Origin: Cloeon dipterum
Taxonomy: Eukaryota > Arthropoda > Insecta > Ephemeroptera > Baetidae
DNA: 64,000 bases
Assembly (NCBI RefSeq): GCF_949628265.1
Contig: NC_088790.1
Location: 12,342,545-12,406,544 of the forward strand
Reading direction: 5' to 3'
The position numbers were made by a program, and so were the translations under genes. This document shows positions 24,446 to 34,445 of the stretch, piece by piece; the first letter of the stretch is position 1; every line of letters starts with the position of its first letter. The notes below the pieces were generated by a model. The model was not told the origin of the DNA, searched no databases, and was given only the letters and a program-made list of their open reading frames with translations.

Positions 24446-27400
24446 TCAGAAGTCGAGTGGTGGATCGTTCTGTGCGTCGCAAGAACCAATGCTCATCCGG
24501 TACATGGCCATCTCAGAGATCCCGTGGTAGTGCACAAAGGCAGCCGCCACGACCAGAACGTGGAATATCTGATGACTCTGGAACTGCAGGACCGTTAAAA
24601 TAGACATTAATTTCCTTTTTTTAACGTGCGTCACATACCACATAATCACATTTGCCAGGAAAGAACCTCTCAGGGACGCGGAGGGCGTAGAAGAGCGCGC
24701 CCAGGATGTAGAGACAGCCCATCAGGATGAGCCAGCCGAGTGATGCCTTCGAGATGGCATTAAACCAGCCGTCCGCAACTGCGTGGTGCACTGCCGGTAC
24801 CACTCCGCTCAGTCCAAAAGTCATGAAGACGCCTGAAGACGAAATTATTTTTTTGGTAAAAGAATAATGTATATTTTAATATTACAAGTGCGGCCAACTC
24901 CACGTGGAGTTATAGGCCGGTGCTCTTGAGGCTGTCCGTACTTGGCACCGCGATACATAGAATTAAGAGTACATACTCAACAATTCAGACAGTTAGAGCA
25001 ATGCAAAAAATTGTACAAAATTAGCAAGCAAGATATGCAAAATGCATAAATTTTACTTGTTTTATCCAAGTTGTGGATTCAATTATTATTTTGTCTTAAT
25101 TTTATCCAAAATACAAGCTTTCTGGACTTGATTGTTTATATTTTAACCGCCATTCATTGCTTATTGTTAAAAACATAAGTCTAACAATATTATCATTGGA
25201 AACAACATTCATGAATAAAGGCAAAAAATATAGGCAGATATTGCAGAGATTTTGGTTAAATAAAAATACTTTGACTACCTCAAATTACTATTTAAGAGAA
25301 TTGCAAAGAAGTTTCAGTATTCATAACTGATTTTTAAAAAATAGTCAAGTGATTTTTTTCCTCAGGTTAATTATGGCTAATTTTGATAAAATTGTTTCAA
25401 TGTGAAATTTTCTATGTTCTTACCAGCTCTGAGTCCTCGGTACTTGGGTTCTGAGAATCTGTCCCAAAGCGAGACAACCATCGACGCGACGCCAAGCAGG
25501 GTAACGACACACAGGTAGATTACCTTGGGCTGGAAGTCGCAATAAAAACCATAGTAGAGCCATGGCACAAACGAGCCCATGATCAGCATGGCTATTCCAC
25601 AATAATCCAACCTGAGGAGAAAAATCAACAGCAAATTTATTTGACGCCAAAAATCTGGTCAAGGAAGTGCGGCCCCAAAAATGTGATTTTATCATGTGAA
25701 ATCATCATTGAAAAACTCTTCATTTGAATGCAAAAGTTTTTTACAATCGCAACAAGGGCATTTGTTTTAAATAACAGTGAAACATAAAGAATTTTTCTTG
25801 ATTTCAGGAAAAACCACAAAATACTGTGAAGTCAATAAAAGGATGTTTTCCAAGCGTCAACTGAGGTGCCGTTATCTCGTGGTTTGCTACTTACTTGCTG
25901 AATAGTTTGCCAACAACTTCAGAGTGACAGCACATGGTGTGGAACGCAAATGACATTCCGAGGCAGAGGATAGCACCCAAGAAGAATGCAGCAAACACCA
26001 GCTTCTCCTGCAGCTGCACCTCGATTGAGGGACGGCTTAGGAAGTACGTGGCCATTCCAATGAAAGCTACGCAACCTGAAAAATGAGATAAAACATGTTT
26101 TTATATTTTTAAGAACTATATTTTGAGACCTTAAATATTCAATCGCTAAAAAATCTAAACAGTAGTACGTTTTTTTCTAACTGCCAAAATTTAATTTGGG
26201 AAGTTACTGACCGAGCAAGTGGGTCCAGATGTTGCCAGTTTCGGTGTGTATCCTGAAAATTGACCTAAAGCAGGCTGAAAATGTGGGCAGCGGCGGCCGG
26301 TGGCCAGTGTGCAGAAAGTCATTGTCCTGGAGCCAACTGGGCAGATGCTGGAAGTGGCACACGTTCCACGAAACCTCCCAGACCTGCACCAAAGAGCAGA
26401 TTAGAAAAATAAGATGCACTTGGCACGGTCTGCAGCACCTTGAGGACGAACTCTTCCGCTTGCTCGGCGGCCTTGTGAGCCAAAGCACCAAGCCCCAACT
26501 CCTCAGACTCCTTTAAAGCGACAAACAGTGAAAAAAGGTGAGCACATGAAATAAGCAAGTGGTCAACAAAAATTTACATAGGTAAGTTTCAAACCTTAAC
26601 ACAGTACATATTTAGCAGGGTTTAGCAAAAGGGCGGACAATTGACCAAAAGACTGGTGGGTTATTTTTTAATTTCTGGAAACACTAACCCTTTTCAACCT
26701 AAAATAAAAATTGAGAACATAAGATACCTTCACTGTTCTGCGATTGAAAATACAAAAAAAATCCTTCAACTGAATTAAGAGAGCGATATTCTTTTGCATA
26801 GAATTCGGTAACTTTTGGCTTACATCAGACTCTCAACCTCGTTCTTTGATACAAAATTACCAAACACAGCTGATTTTTCACCTGGTATAGAAATACTTCT
26901 GTTTTTATTTTTTCTAGTGGTGATTTCAGAAATATATTGAATGTTTTTCAATAAAATAGAAATGCATAACAAATTATTCCATATTTTAATAAACTGAAAA
27001 CTTTCTTGTTCAGAAACTTTATTGTTCATTGAATAGATTTTTTAAAGGTATCTCATGATGATTATTTTCAATGTCCATTTTTTTTTTTTTTATTTTTTGC
27101 TCTTTTTATCCCTGTCCGAGGACCGGAGGACCGGGAAGGGCGCGCACTGCACTAGCACGAATGCTGAAACCTGGGTCCCAATAACACCGCGAACGGATAA
27201 CATGGGCGCACCAGGCCGCACAGGGACCCAGCTCACTCAAGGGCCACTTGCCTCCGCACCGAGGACTGCATTGAAACGCTAGACATTTGTCCCGTGAAGC
27301 CAAATCACGCATGCTGGAAAGGTGCAAACCAGCAAGTAGCGACTCGGCGCCGGTGCGCCTCCCAGCCCGTTGAGCAATTTGAGCAATTCGAGTCACTAAA

Positions 27401-29164
27401 CTAACCACTTTTTGCCATTTCTGACATTGGGTAGCCAGTATTAGATCTCCGAACTGCTCAAATACCTCTCATTGCTTTGACACTCCTGAGAGTGCCTTAA
27501 CAATGCGAGCCAACGGGCTGGTTAAAATGAAACTAAAAACTTAATTGCCTAAATTTGCAAAAAAAATCCATCCCCGCGGGCTATAAAGACTTGCAACTTT
27601 GTGGTTATTAGCAAAGAACCCGAGTTAAGAGTGCAGAAAATTTCCATTATATAACAAAACAGACGTTTCTTGATTTTTGAAAAAACCTGAATGAAAATAA
27701 ACGGGCAGACAAAGCCGCAAACCCTGCATGTAACAAATTGAAGATAGAATTCCAATAATACCCACAAGGGTTCGTATAATTAACCGGATGAATAGTCTTA
27801 TGTGCAAGATGTTAAAACAAAGGAAAATTCCACGTGGAATTGGAAATTTTCTCTTTTGATTACGTGGTTAGTATTGAAAGAAATCGTGCAACGAGATCAA
27901 GAGCTTAATAAGTAGTTATGTTCTTTATCTCAGCTTGCATAATTTCATAACTCTCTCAATACTGGCCATACTATCAAACAGGAAACAAATTGAAAGAAAA
28001 AAAATAAGACGTTTCCTGAAAGGCACATGCGCAGCTCTTGTTTTTCTTGCATGATTAAAAATTGTAACGAGTGGTAAAAATATTTTTGTTTACACATCCT
28101 AAACGAAACAAAATAGAAATTTTGTGCTATTGGATATTTTTTTTTAATTTTTTGCTACAAAAAAAAATTGGGAGCATAAACCATCATTACTTCGGTTTGT
28201 GAGGAGCAGAGATCGCAGTCATTGCAAAATAGTTAAGTAGCGATGCGTAGATCATAGAAAACTATCAACTACGCAGTTGTTTGGAATTTGCAATTGACAT
28301 TGATAAAAAATACTGATTGTGAGAGCTATGAAACTGGAATTGAGTAATAATTTTTAGGATTACACCAGTGACATGTTACTTATCCAAAAAATAAAATAAA
28401 TAAAAGGACAACAAAATTCCATGAAAGTTTTTTTCTTTCCTTTGTTGTCTTCTGACTCATAAACAAAGTTATTTGTGTGATTCTTAAACACATAAACGGG
28501 TGCAGTTTTGAGTTGAATAATAATTTTAAACATAAATCTCTGACCCAGACAAAGAGTTACTGGGGTCATTGCAGCGATCAGTGATTCTTTCGCTGGTCTT
28601 TGATTCAAAACCAGTTAATCTCAATATCAATCACTCACGTTGAATAGGACCATTGCAGAGACGAAAGGAAACGAGAGGACAAAACAAATAATGCAACCAG
28701 TGGCGTGACTAGACACTATATTAATATTGATATTGCGGACTGTCAAAATTATCTGTAAAAAACGTTTTAAACGGAAAAAAAATCCTTTTAGAGTAATGGT
28801 TGCGAAATGCAAAGAAAATGTCACAGCGACGAGACGATTTGTCCTTATCAGCTGTGACCTGTGCAAAAAGGTTCAAGGGTTTAGCAGTGACCTCCAAGAG
28901 CTCGGTGTCGATGGGCGTGCTGGGCAATGGGCAGCCCTCGTCCTCCTCTTCGAGAACGCTGGCCTCGTCGTCGCGGGCAAGCAGCTCCTTGACCTCGCGC
29001 AGGCCGGGCACCTCGGTCGGGTCCTCGTCCTCGTCGTCCAGGTTCAGCCAGCGACGACGCAGGCCCTCGGGCAGCATGGGAACCAGCGGCGGCGTTGACG
29101 ACGTTGACGAATCCTCAGACGAGGCCATCCCCTCGAACTGATGTTGCACGATTACAGGCTCCAT
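24446..29164 (-). CDS. AdipoR: Adiponectin receptor homologue (PAQR family), seven exons, 405 aa
   Basis: Minus-strand exons, 5' to 3': 28892-29164, 26439-26510, 26212-26383, 25895-26075, 25424-25611, 24639-24832, 24446-24583; total 1218 nt, phase kept. Residues 1-115 are an acidic cytosolic tail. Then come the family signatures HKAAEQAEEFVLKVWE, WLQDNDFLHTGHRPP and RSIFRIHTETGNIWTHLLG, and seven membrane helices. The three zinc-binding histidines known in human receptors are present: one in FHTMCCHS (exon 4) and two in SHQIFH (last exon); the helix-III aspartate of LDYCGIA is also there. It is a seven-helix membrane protein with the N terminus inside; PAQR receptors have ceramidase-linked activity and control lipid and energy balance. 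The donor of exon 1 (GAG/GTCACT) is weak, so an extra exon in the 2.4-kb intron is possible. An acceptor-like CAG precedes the ATG, so the 5' UTR is probably split. Confidence 0.95.
24896..24911. promoter_or_regulatory. 16-base palindrome centred on a CACGTG E-box, AdipoR intron
   Basis: AACTCCACGTGGAGTT is a perfect 16-base inverted repeat around CACGTG, flanked on both sides by GGCC, in the intron between the fifth and sixth AdipoR exons. CACGTG is bound by bHLH factors of the Myc/Max, USF and Clock/Cycle classes. A near-identical palindrome lies at 27826-27841 in another intron of the same gene. Confidence 0.5.
27079..27524 (-). mobile_element. tRNA-derived SINE, copy 1 (in AdipoR intron)
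   Basis: This matches 58366-58760 through most of its length, best over 27260-27520. Read on the minus strand the head carries an A-box-like TGGCTCGCATTGTTAAGGC (27494-27512) and, 58 bases on, a B-box-like GTTCGGAGATC (27444-27454), the split Pol III promoter of tRNA genes. The far end is a T-rich run on the plus strand (27079-27097), i.e. a poly(A)-like tail on the element's strand. Head promoter, unrelated body and A tail together are the layout of a SINE. Clear similarity ends at the GGGTCCCAATA block near 27171, so the tail boundary is less sure. I saw no target duplication. Confidence 0.72.
27826..27841. promoter_or_regulatory. 16-base palindrome centred on CACGTG, AdipoR intron
   Basis: AATTCCACGTGGAATT is a perfect inverted repeat in the large intron between the first and second AdipoR coding exons. 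It shares the core TCCACGTGGA with the palindrome at 24896-24911. Function is not known. Confidence 0.5.
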
Positions 29165-29349
29165 CTGCCAAGTCAAATTATTTTTGTTTTTATCTATTTT
29201 AGACTCGAAGTTCTATCTTCGTTGCAATCACGTTAATAACCTTTTTTACGCGTCGCTAATTACGTTCAGCATTGAACCGCGAGCACGTGCTTTCTATTTT
29301 CCTATTATGGGACTAATACAGTGAGGAAATCGCCTGTGAAGACCCAGAA

Positions 29350-29900
29350 ATGCGACTGCACGTGCAGTGCATGCAAAACGACCCTCAGCTTCTTCCAAGA
29401 GCACGCCGAGAGTGACCTTAGAATCGAACCAAACCCGTAAAATTTGGACGAACCCACGGCCTAATACGCAGTTCCGAATGATGGACAAAAAGCAAGTCCA
29501 GGGAGCCCCCGAAGGCCCCAAAACGCGTTAGGCCTTGACCCCAATAATACATTGCTTATCAACAGCAGTGCTTGTGCGTCAAACTCAATCACCTGTGTTT
29601 TTGGCCCAATTCGACGGTTCGGCGCTCAGCTCAAGTCCCCTGGTGCAGCTCTTACGGTTCGTAGGCTGTCGTACGCTCACTGCAGCAAGCCACGGGAACT
29701 CTGGGTGTCCAAACGCGGCGCCGTTTGGTGCGTAAATCCAGGGCAGAACTCGAGGGAGCAAAGCAAAGCGGTCGCTCTCTTTTTCTTCTGGAAGTCGCCA
29801 GCGCCAGCTGAGTTACATTCAATGGGTGCACGGCGCCTATTGGCTCGCGCAGAAACAGTGTATGGAACGGACCTAAATCGGGTGCTCAGAACCAAGTCCT
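29350..29900 (-). promoter_or_regulatory. Probable CpG-rich promoter and 5' UTR region of AdipoR
   Basis: The DNA upstream of the AdipoR start changes from AT-rich to GC- and CpG-rich. On the minus strand a CCAAT box (GCGAGCCAATAGGCGCC, about 29836-29852) and a 14-base palindrome, ACTGCACGTGCAGT (29355-29368), are visible. An acceptor-like CAG directly before the ATG at 29164 suggests a spliced 5' leader starting within this block. No TATA box was seen. Transcript data would be needed to place the start. Confidence 0.45.
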
Positions 29901-31390
29901 AAGAGCAGGTTTACCATGCTCTAAAAGTTTAAAATATATCTCTTACAACATTTCGGCTTTTTAATTTTATAAAATTCATGTTTTGGCAATTTTTGGTTCA
30001 TTTTTAAAACACTTGAACATTTAAGTTTTGTGCTGCTGTTGAAAAACCCGTCTTCGCGCTTATGACGTTGGTGCCCTTTAATGATTTTCGACCAATGAAG
30101 GAAAGGCCTGCACGAAAATGATAAAAGATAATGTGTCATCTAATCTGACAACCAGTGCTAGAATATTATTGACAAGTAGTGGCAAATTTTGCATTAAGAT
30201 AACCGAAATCAGAATTCGCAGACATGTTTAATCGTTTCAAGTGAATGAGATCATAGATATATGGCCTAATCAGCAAGGCCAGTGAAATGTAAAACTTAAC
30301 AAAATAGTATATATTTGGGATATTTGATCACACTGAACGCAAAAAGGTACTGCGTAATAAAATTCCCTTTTTGTTTTTTTTTTCATTTAATTAAGCGATA
30401 ACTTACTTCCAAATTTTAAAAAGAGGAGAGGAAAAATTGAAGAGAAAACCAAAAGAGCAAAATGCAAGCAGCCCCTGTTGTGCCACCCCTTCCAACACTC
30501 AATTTCAATCATGCAATTTTGTAATTTTTTAACATTTAAATGTTCTGCTCAAATATTCCTCAAAAATGTATAATATAAAAATTAACTTTAAAATTATTAT
30601 GGTGTAAGAAATGTAAAATTAAATAATTTTAAATATGAAAACGATACATGTTTCGGTTAATTAAATCTTTTGGCGAGATAAAAATCTTTTTTAATTCATA
30701 CTATGGCCTTTAATTGAATAATACTATTGAAAATTTGTGCAGAAACAAAACCAAGAACAGCTGGCAAAGATTTTATTTGTACGATATTATACTGAAATAA
30801 ATTTAGTTAAATTATTATTTTCGTTTTTAAATTGATCTGCGTCCCGGAAATGGAAATAGTTGAATATAATTCATTCTTTTTAGTTCCAGTAATATATTTA
30901 TATCAAATGAGTCCTTTAATCATTTCTAGTCTTTTAATGGGCCCTTACTTTTCAAAACTGTGACGACGCAGTAAATCTTCCGCAAACCAAGAGGATCATG
31001 TGAAGCACAAGTTTTGGATACACTAGCCAAAGGCAGCGACTTCCTAAACACCTGTGCTAGCAGTGCGTTGACCTTGGCGCTGAATACCTCTGACCAGCCT
31101 CTGACGTAACGGGGATTGAGTTTGATGCGGTGAGGACTCACCACTGAATATTTCTCTCCTTCTCTATAGTTATTGAATTTGATTGTTCTCTCTTTATTAC
31201 ATCTGCTCAATAAATATAAAGATGACTCCATTATAATTGATATTATTACAAAAATTTTAAGTTTTATTTAGTTTTGAATAAAATTTGTTCTATTGTTTTT
31301 TTTTGGTATATTTATATTACATACACAAATATTTATTAAATATATACTGGAAAATACAATGTAAGCTTTGGTGACAATGGATTGGGATTC
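29900..31390. other. Spacer between AdipoR and MGST1 with one exon-like block
   Basis: Mostly AT-rich with nothing recognisable, apart from a GC-richer block at about 30950-31141 that is open on the minus strand and bounded by splice-like sites (see findings). On the minus strand, AATAAA for MGST1 lies at 31332-31337, about 60 bases past its stop. Confidence 0.5.
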
Positions 31391-31395
31391 CATTG

Positions 31396-32415
31396 TCATA
31401 GATGTTTAATGAAAACGTATCCAGTCATGAAGAGGCAGATGAAAAGACCGACGAAGAAGGCGATGGCACGTGACGGCTGCGGCACAGGGTAGTACGCGTA
31501 GACAAGCGTGTGTGCGAATCTGGCCACCGTGAAGGTCCACATGAGAGCCGTGGCCCAACCTTCGTCAGGTCCACTCGCCAGGTATAAGTAGCTGATGAAC
31601 AAGAAGGCTGGGATGTTCTCCAGGTCGTTCAGGTGCGCCCTGTTGCCATTTTTTTTTTTTTTTTTTTGATAAAAATCCTCTGCTAAATTATTTTTGGTTC
31701 AAATTAAGTACCTTCTGACCCTGGCGATATCCTCGTCGTCACTTGCAGGAGCATCCTGGCCCATGAACCTGGCGTCCTCAGGATTTGGAGAAATCTAAGC
31801 AGTGGGGAATGCACATTTGAAAAGTATATACTAATGAAGATAAGAAAGTGAAATGGGAAAGTCAAAAGAGGCATTGAAAAAACGAAACCCTTCATTTCTT
31901 CTTTTAGAATTTTTATACGTTGTAAATTGTGATTAGTTCATAACCGGCTATATTTTAATTTAAAATCGTTTTTGTCTCTTGATTTAAATTTTCCCATAAA
32001 AAATGCCTACCAGATATTTTTGTGTTTATATTATTCAACTTCAAAACTATCAGAAGGGAGAAGATCCGCAGATATTCTTGAATGCATTTAATTTGGGTTA
32101 CTTACTAGCAAAATTAGAATTGTGAAATCAAAAAATAAAATAGTGGGTTATTGCGCAAATGACTTATTGTTAGCCAAATTCGTATCATATTTTTTGAAAG
32201 GGTAAAAACTAGCATCGACTTTTTTGCCATTTAAAATTCTGTGTATATGCCCCGCGACTATTAAATTAAATTTTTAATTTTGTTACCTTCTTTTTTAGTC
32301 TGAGTAAGCCCGTGGAAGCTGCGACAAATAGCATTTTGAATATGAGCAATGCCGCGTTGAGCGAATAAAGGTCCACAAACACTTCTGGTAGTTGCTCCAT
32401 CGTTGAGTTTGACAT
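31396..32415 (-). CDS. Mgst1: Microsomal glutathione S-transferase 1 (MAPEG family), three exons, 151 aa
   Basis: Minus-strand exons are 32287-32415, 31712-31794 and 31396-31639; 456 nt in frame. The length matches the family (human MGST1 has 155 residues). It has an N-terminal membrane helix (YSLNAALLIFKMLFVAAST) ending in LLRLKKK, then a cytosolic loop with ISPNPEDARFM and an acidic run. The MAPEG signature RVRRAHLNDLENIPAF spans the second junction, and three further membrane helices follow, with a short basic KHL tail. MGST1 is a trimer of the endoplasmic reticulum and outer mitochondrial membrane. It conjugates glutathione to lipophilic electrophiles and reduces lipid hydroperoxides. The start ATG at 32415 was taken as the first in the exon; a second Met follows five codons on. 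An 18-base T run next to the last acceptor probably serves as its polypyrimidine tract on the opposite strand or is simple sequence. Confidence 0.94.
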
Positions 32416-32429
32416 CTTCACTACTTGCC

Positions 32430-33780
32430 ACTCACAGACGTACTAATGCACATTTTTTGAGTTAAATAGGAGATTGTCCACGGTGGGAGATCTGCCGTAG
32501 AAGGAGAGAGTATAACAAGAAGTGCCAAAATTACTTAAAGGTTCATTCAACCTGACGAGAGAGAACGAGATTCTTCTCTCATCTCCTCTGCGCTTGAATT
32601 CTTCGATTTTAATTTAACCCGCACCATATCTCATTAGTTCTAAAAAATAATTCTGGAAGAATTTGGTGATTTCCATTGACTTTTGTTCATTATAGTATAT
32701 AATTATATCGCGTGTACAGAACCACTGTTTTAGAGTTCTGTAAAATAGTACATATGCAACCCGCGTAATTTTGGAGTCCAGCGGCACAGTTTCTCAATCA
32801 ATAGGCGACACCACAACGCTAATATTTAATTTTGACAGCATAACAAATTAACCACGAGGTTAGTTGCTAGAACTAACCTTTTTTATTTTTATCCTTTTGC
32901 AATTTACAAAAATAATCCCAATTACAAAAAGTAATATTATAAGGTTTATCGCAGTTTGTCGGCTTCGTGTAACTAGATTTTTAACACCTGCGACACCTGC
33001 ATAGATTGGAAACAAAAATGTTTTTCTAGTTTACACAAAGGTTTGTACATGAGAAAAATTTAATTCGTGGAAAAGATGAAAGCGCGCATAATCTGCAGGA
33101 ACGGTATTTGTATCTCAACCTGCTTCTCTAAGCGTACCTTAGTTGGCAAGCTCATTTCTAGGTGGAGCTGCGATTCATCTTTCCTTAAAAACGTGACAGC
33201 ATGTTGAAAATGAAAAATCCGGAATACCCTTTCCGCTTCGAAGCAATTTCCCAATTCCAGACAAATTCTCAACATTTGACGCAAATGAGTTGGCATATAG
33301 TATACGCAAAATTTGAAAGCAATATTATTTTAGTAGTTTCACTTCCCTCGCTGGTAATAATAAATGAATCTCAAATGGAATTTCAATATATATAATTACG
33401 TCCCAATTCAACTGTTAATTATAATTGGCTCGTAGGCGAGAGCTTTTTGGTTTCCATGACCTCCATCATTTAACCAACGATCAGAAGAAAGGCATCAAAT
33501 GAAACATTTTAATTAATTTTAGTGTAAATTTACTTTCCATTAATACATAATAGTCAGAGCTGCCTAGGTATTGCAAATTTATATTTGAAGGAAATAATTA
33601 TTAAAAATTCACAAATATTTTAACTTCTAGCGTGTATTGAGAGTAATTTTCAAAGAAAATCACTCAGAGCACTCCTTGACACTCTACCAATTTGATAAAA
33701 AGGGGCAATTATTGAAAACAATGGAAAAGCATTTCATTTATCGGGGCATATTCCGCGACAATTATATTCGCCGAGATTGG
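32430..33780. other. Intergenic spacer upstream of two divergent genes
   Basis: This lies between the MGST1 start (minus strand) and the promoter of the long gene (plus strand). No exon chain or known motif was recognised; open frames near 33060-33400 overlap on both strands and look like chance. Confidence 0.5.
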
Positions 33781-34351
33781 TGGCGGCGGCGGCCGCCGGC
33801 TAGCCAGCAGTCAGTGCATTAACCCTCCACCTCCTGAAAGTGCATCGCTCGAGGACGGACAGGAGGGGAAGGGCGCGGCGTGCGGGGGTGTGGAGGGGTG
33901 GTCAGATCCGCCGCCGGTGGGTGAGTCAGTCGAGTCGGTCGTCAGTCGAGGCAGGCAAGCAGTGAGGCGAGGGTGGACGGAGGGATGAAAGGCGTCGGAA
34001 GGCGTCGCCGATCTCGCTCGGCCGCACGCTGCTGCTGCTGCACGCCAGACCACTAGTTAATTTTCCTTTCGCCGTGCCAAATTATCGCGAGTGACTGACG
34101 ACTGAAAAAGACTTTTATCACTGAGACACGTGTGCTTTCGATTGGTCGTTTTTGCTGCCCCGCTGTACACTTTTCCACCCGTCTATTTTCGCCAGAGCGG
34201 TTTTTGATACTCAACTATTAGAGAGAAGAGAAACACTGCGGGAGTTACACAGAGATTTAGCTATTTGTATACTTGGATTTATCACGCACCTAGTCACTTA
34301 ACCGGAACGCGTAAAAGCAAAACAAAAAATCGTAGATTTTGATGTTCCAAG
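33780..34351 (+). promoter_or_regulatory. GC-rich promoter and 5' leader of a signal-peptide gene
   Basis: A sharp GC-rich block (about 33780-34050) follows AT-rich DNA. It has several TCAGT initiator-like sites (around 33808, 33925 and 33943) and no TATA box. The leader up to the ATG at 34352 would be about 400-540 bases. It contains a small upstream frame, ATG at 34342 to TAG at 34360-34362, that overlaps the main start in another frame. Such an overlap usually lowers main-frame translation. Start sites are inferred. Confidence 0.5.
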
Positions 34352-34445
34352 ATGTCGCCTAGAGTATTTTCAGAAGTTTTAGCTACAGCTGTAGTAGTGA
34401 TTGTACTTGGATTTACGACCAATGTCAACGCTGCAAGTGTTTATG
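34352..34445 (+). CDS. First coding exon of an unidentified secreted or membrane protein (partial)
   Basis: The exon encodes 31 residues and one further base: MSPRVFSEVLATAVVVIVLG and then FTTNVNAASVY, split in phase 1 at TATG/GTGAGT, a strong donor. The hydrophobic core with a small-residue cleavage zone (NVNAAS) is a typical signal peptide. It sits under a CpG-rich promoter with a good start context. No following exon was recognised up to 64000, so the first intron is at least about 29.5 kb. Long first introns filled with regulatory DNA are usual for developmental or neuronal surface-protein genes in insects, but 31 residues are too few to name the family. Confidence 0.55.

Noticed and set aside
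29400-29480. A B-box-like GGTTCGATTC on the minus strand, possible tRNA
   Set aside because: No acceptor stem or anticodon arm could be folded around it and the A-box match is poor.
33060-33395. Overlapping frames of 78 and 64 codons upstream of the long gene
   Set aside because: Open on both strands, no family resemblance, and no splice-site pattern that would join them to a neighbour.
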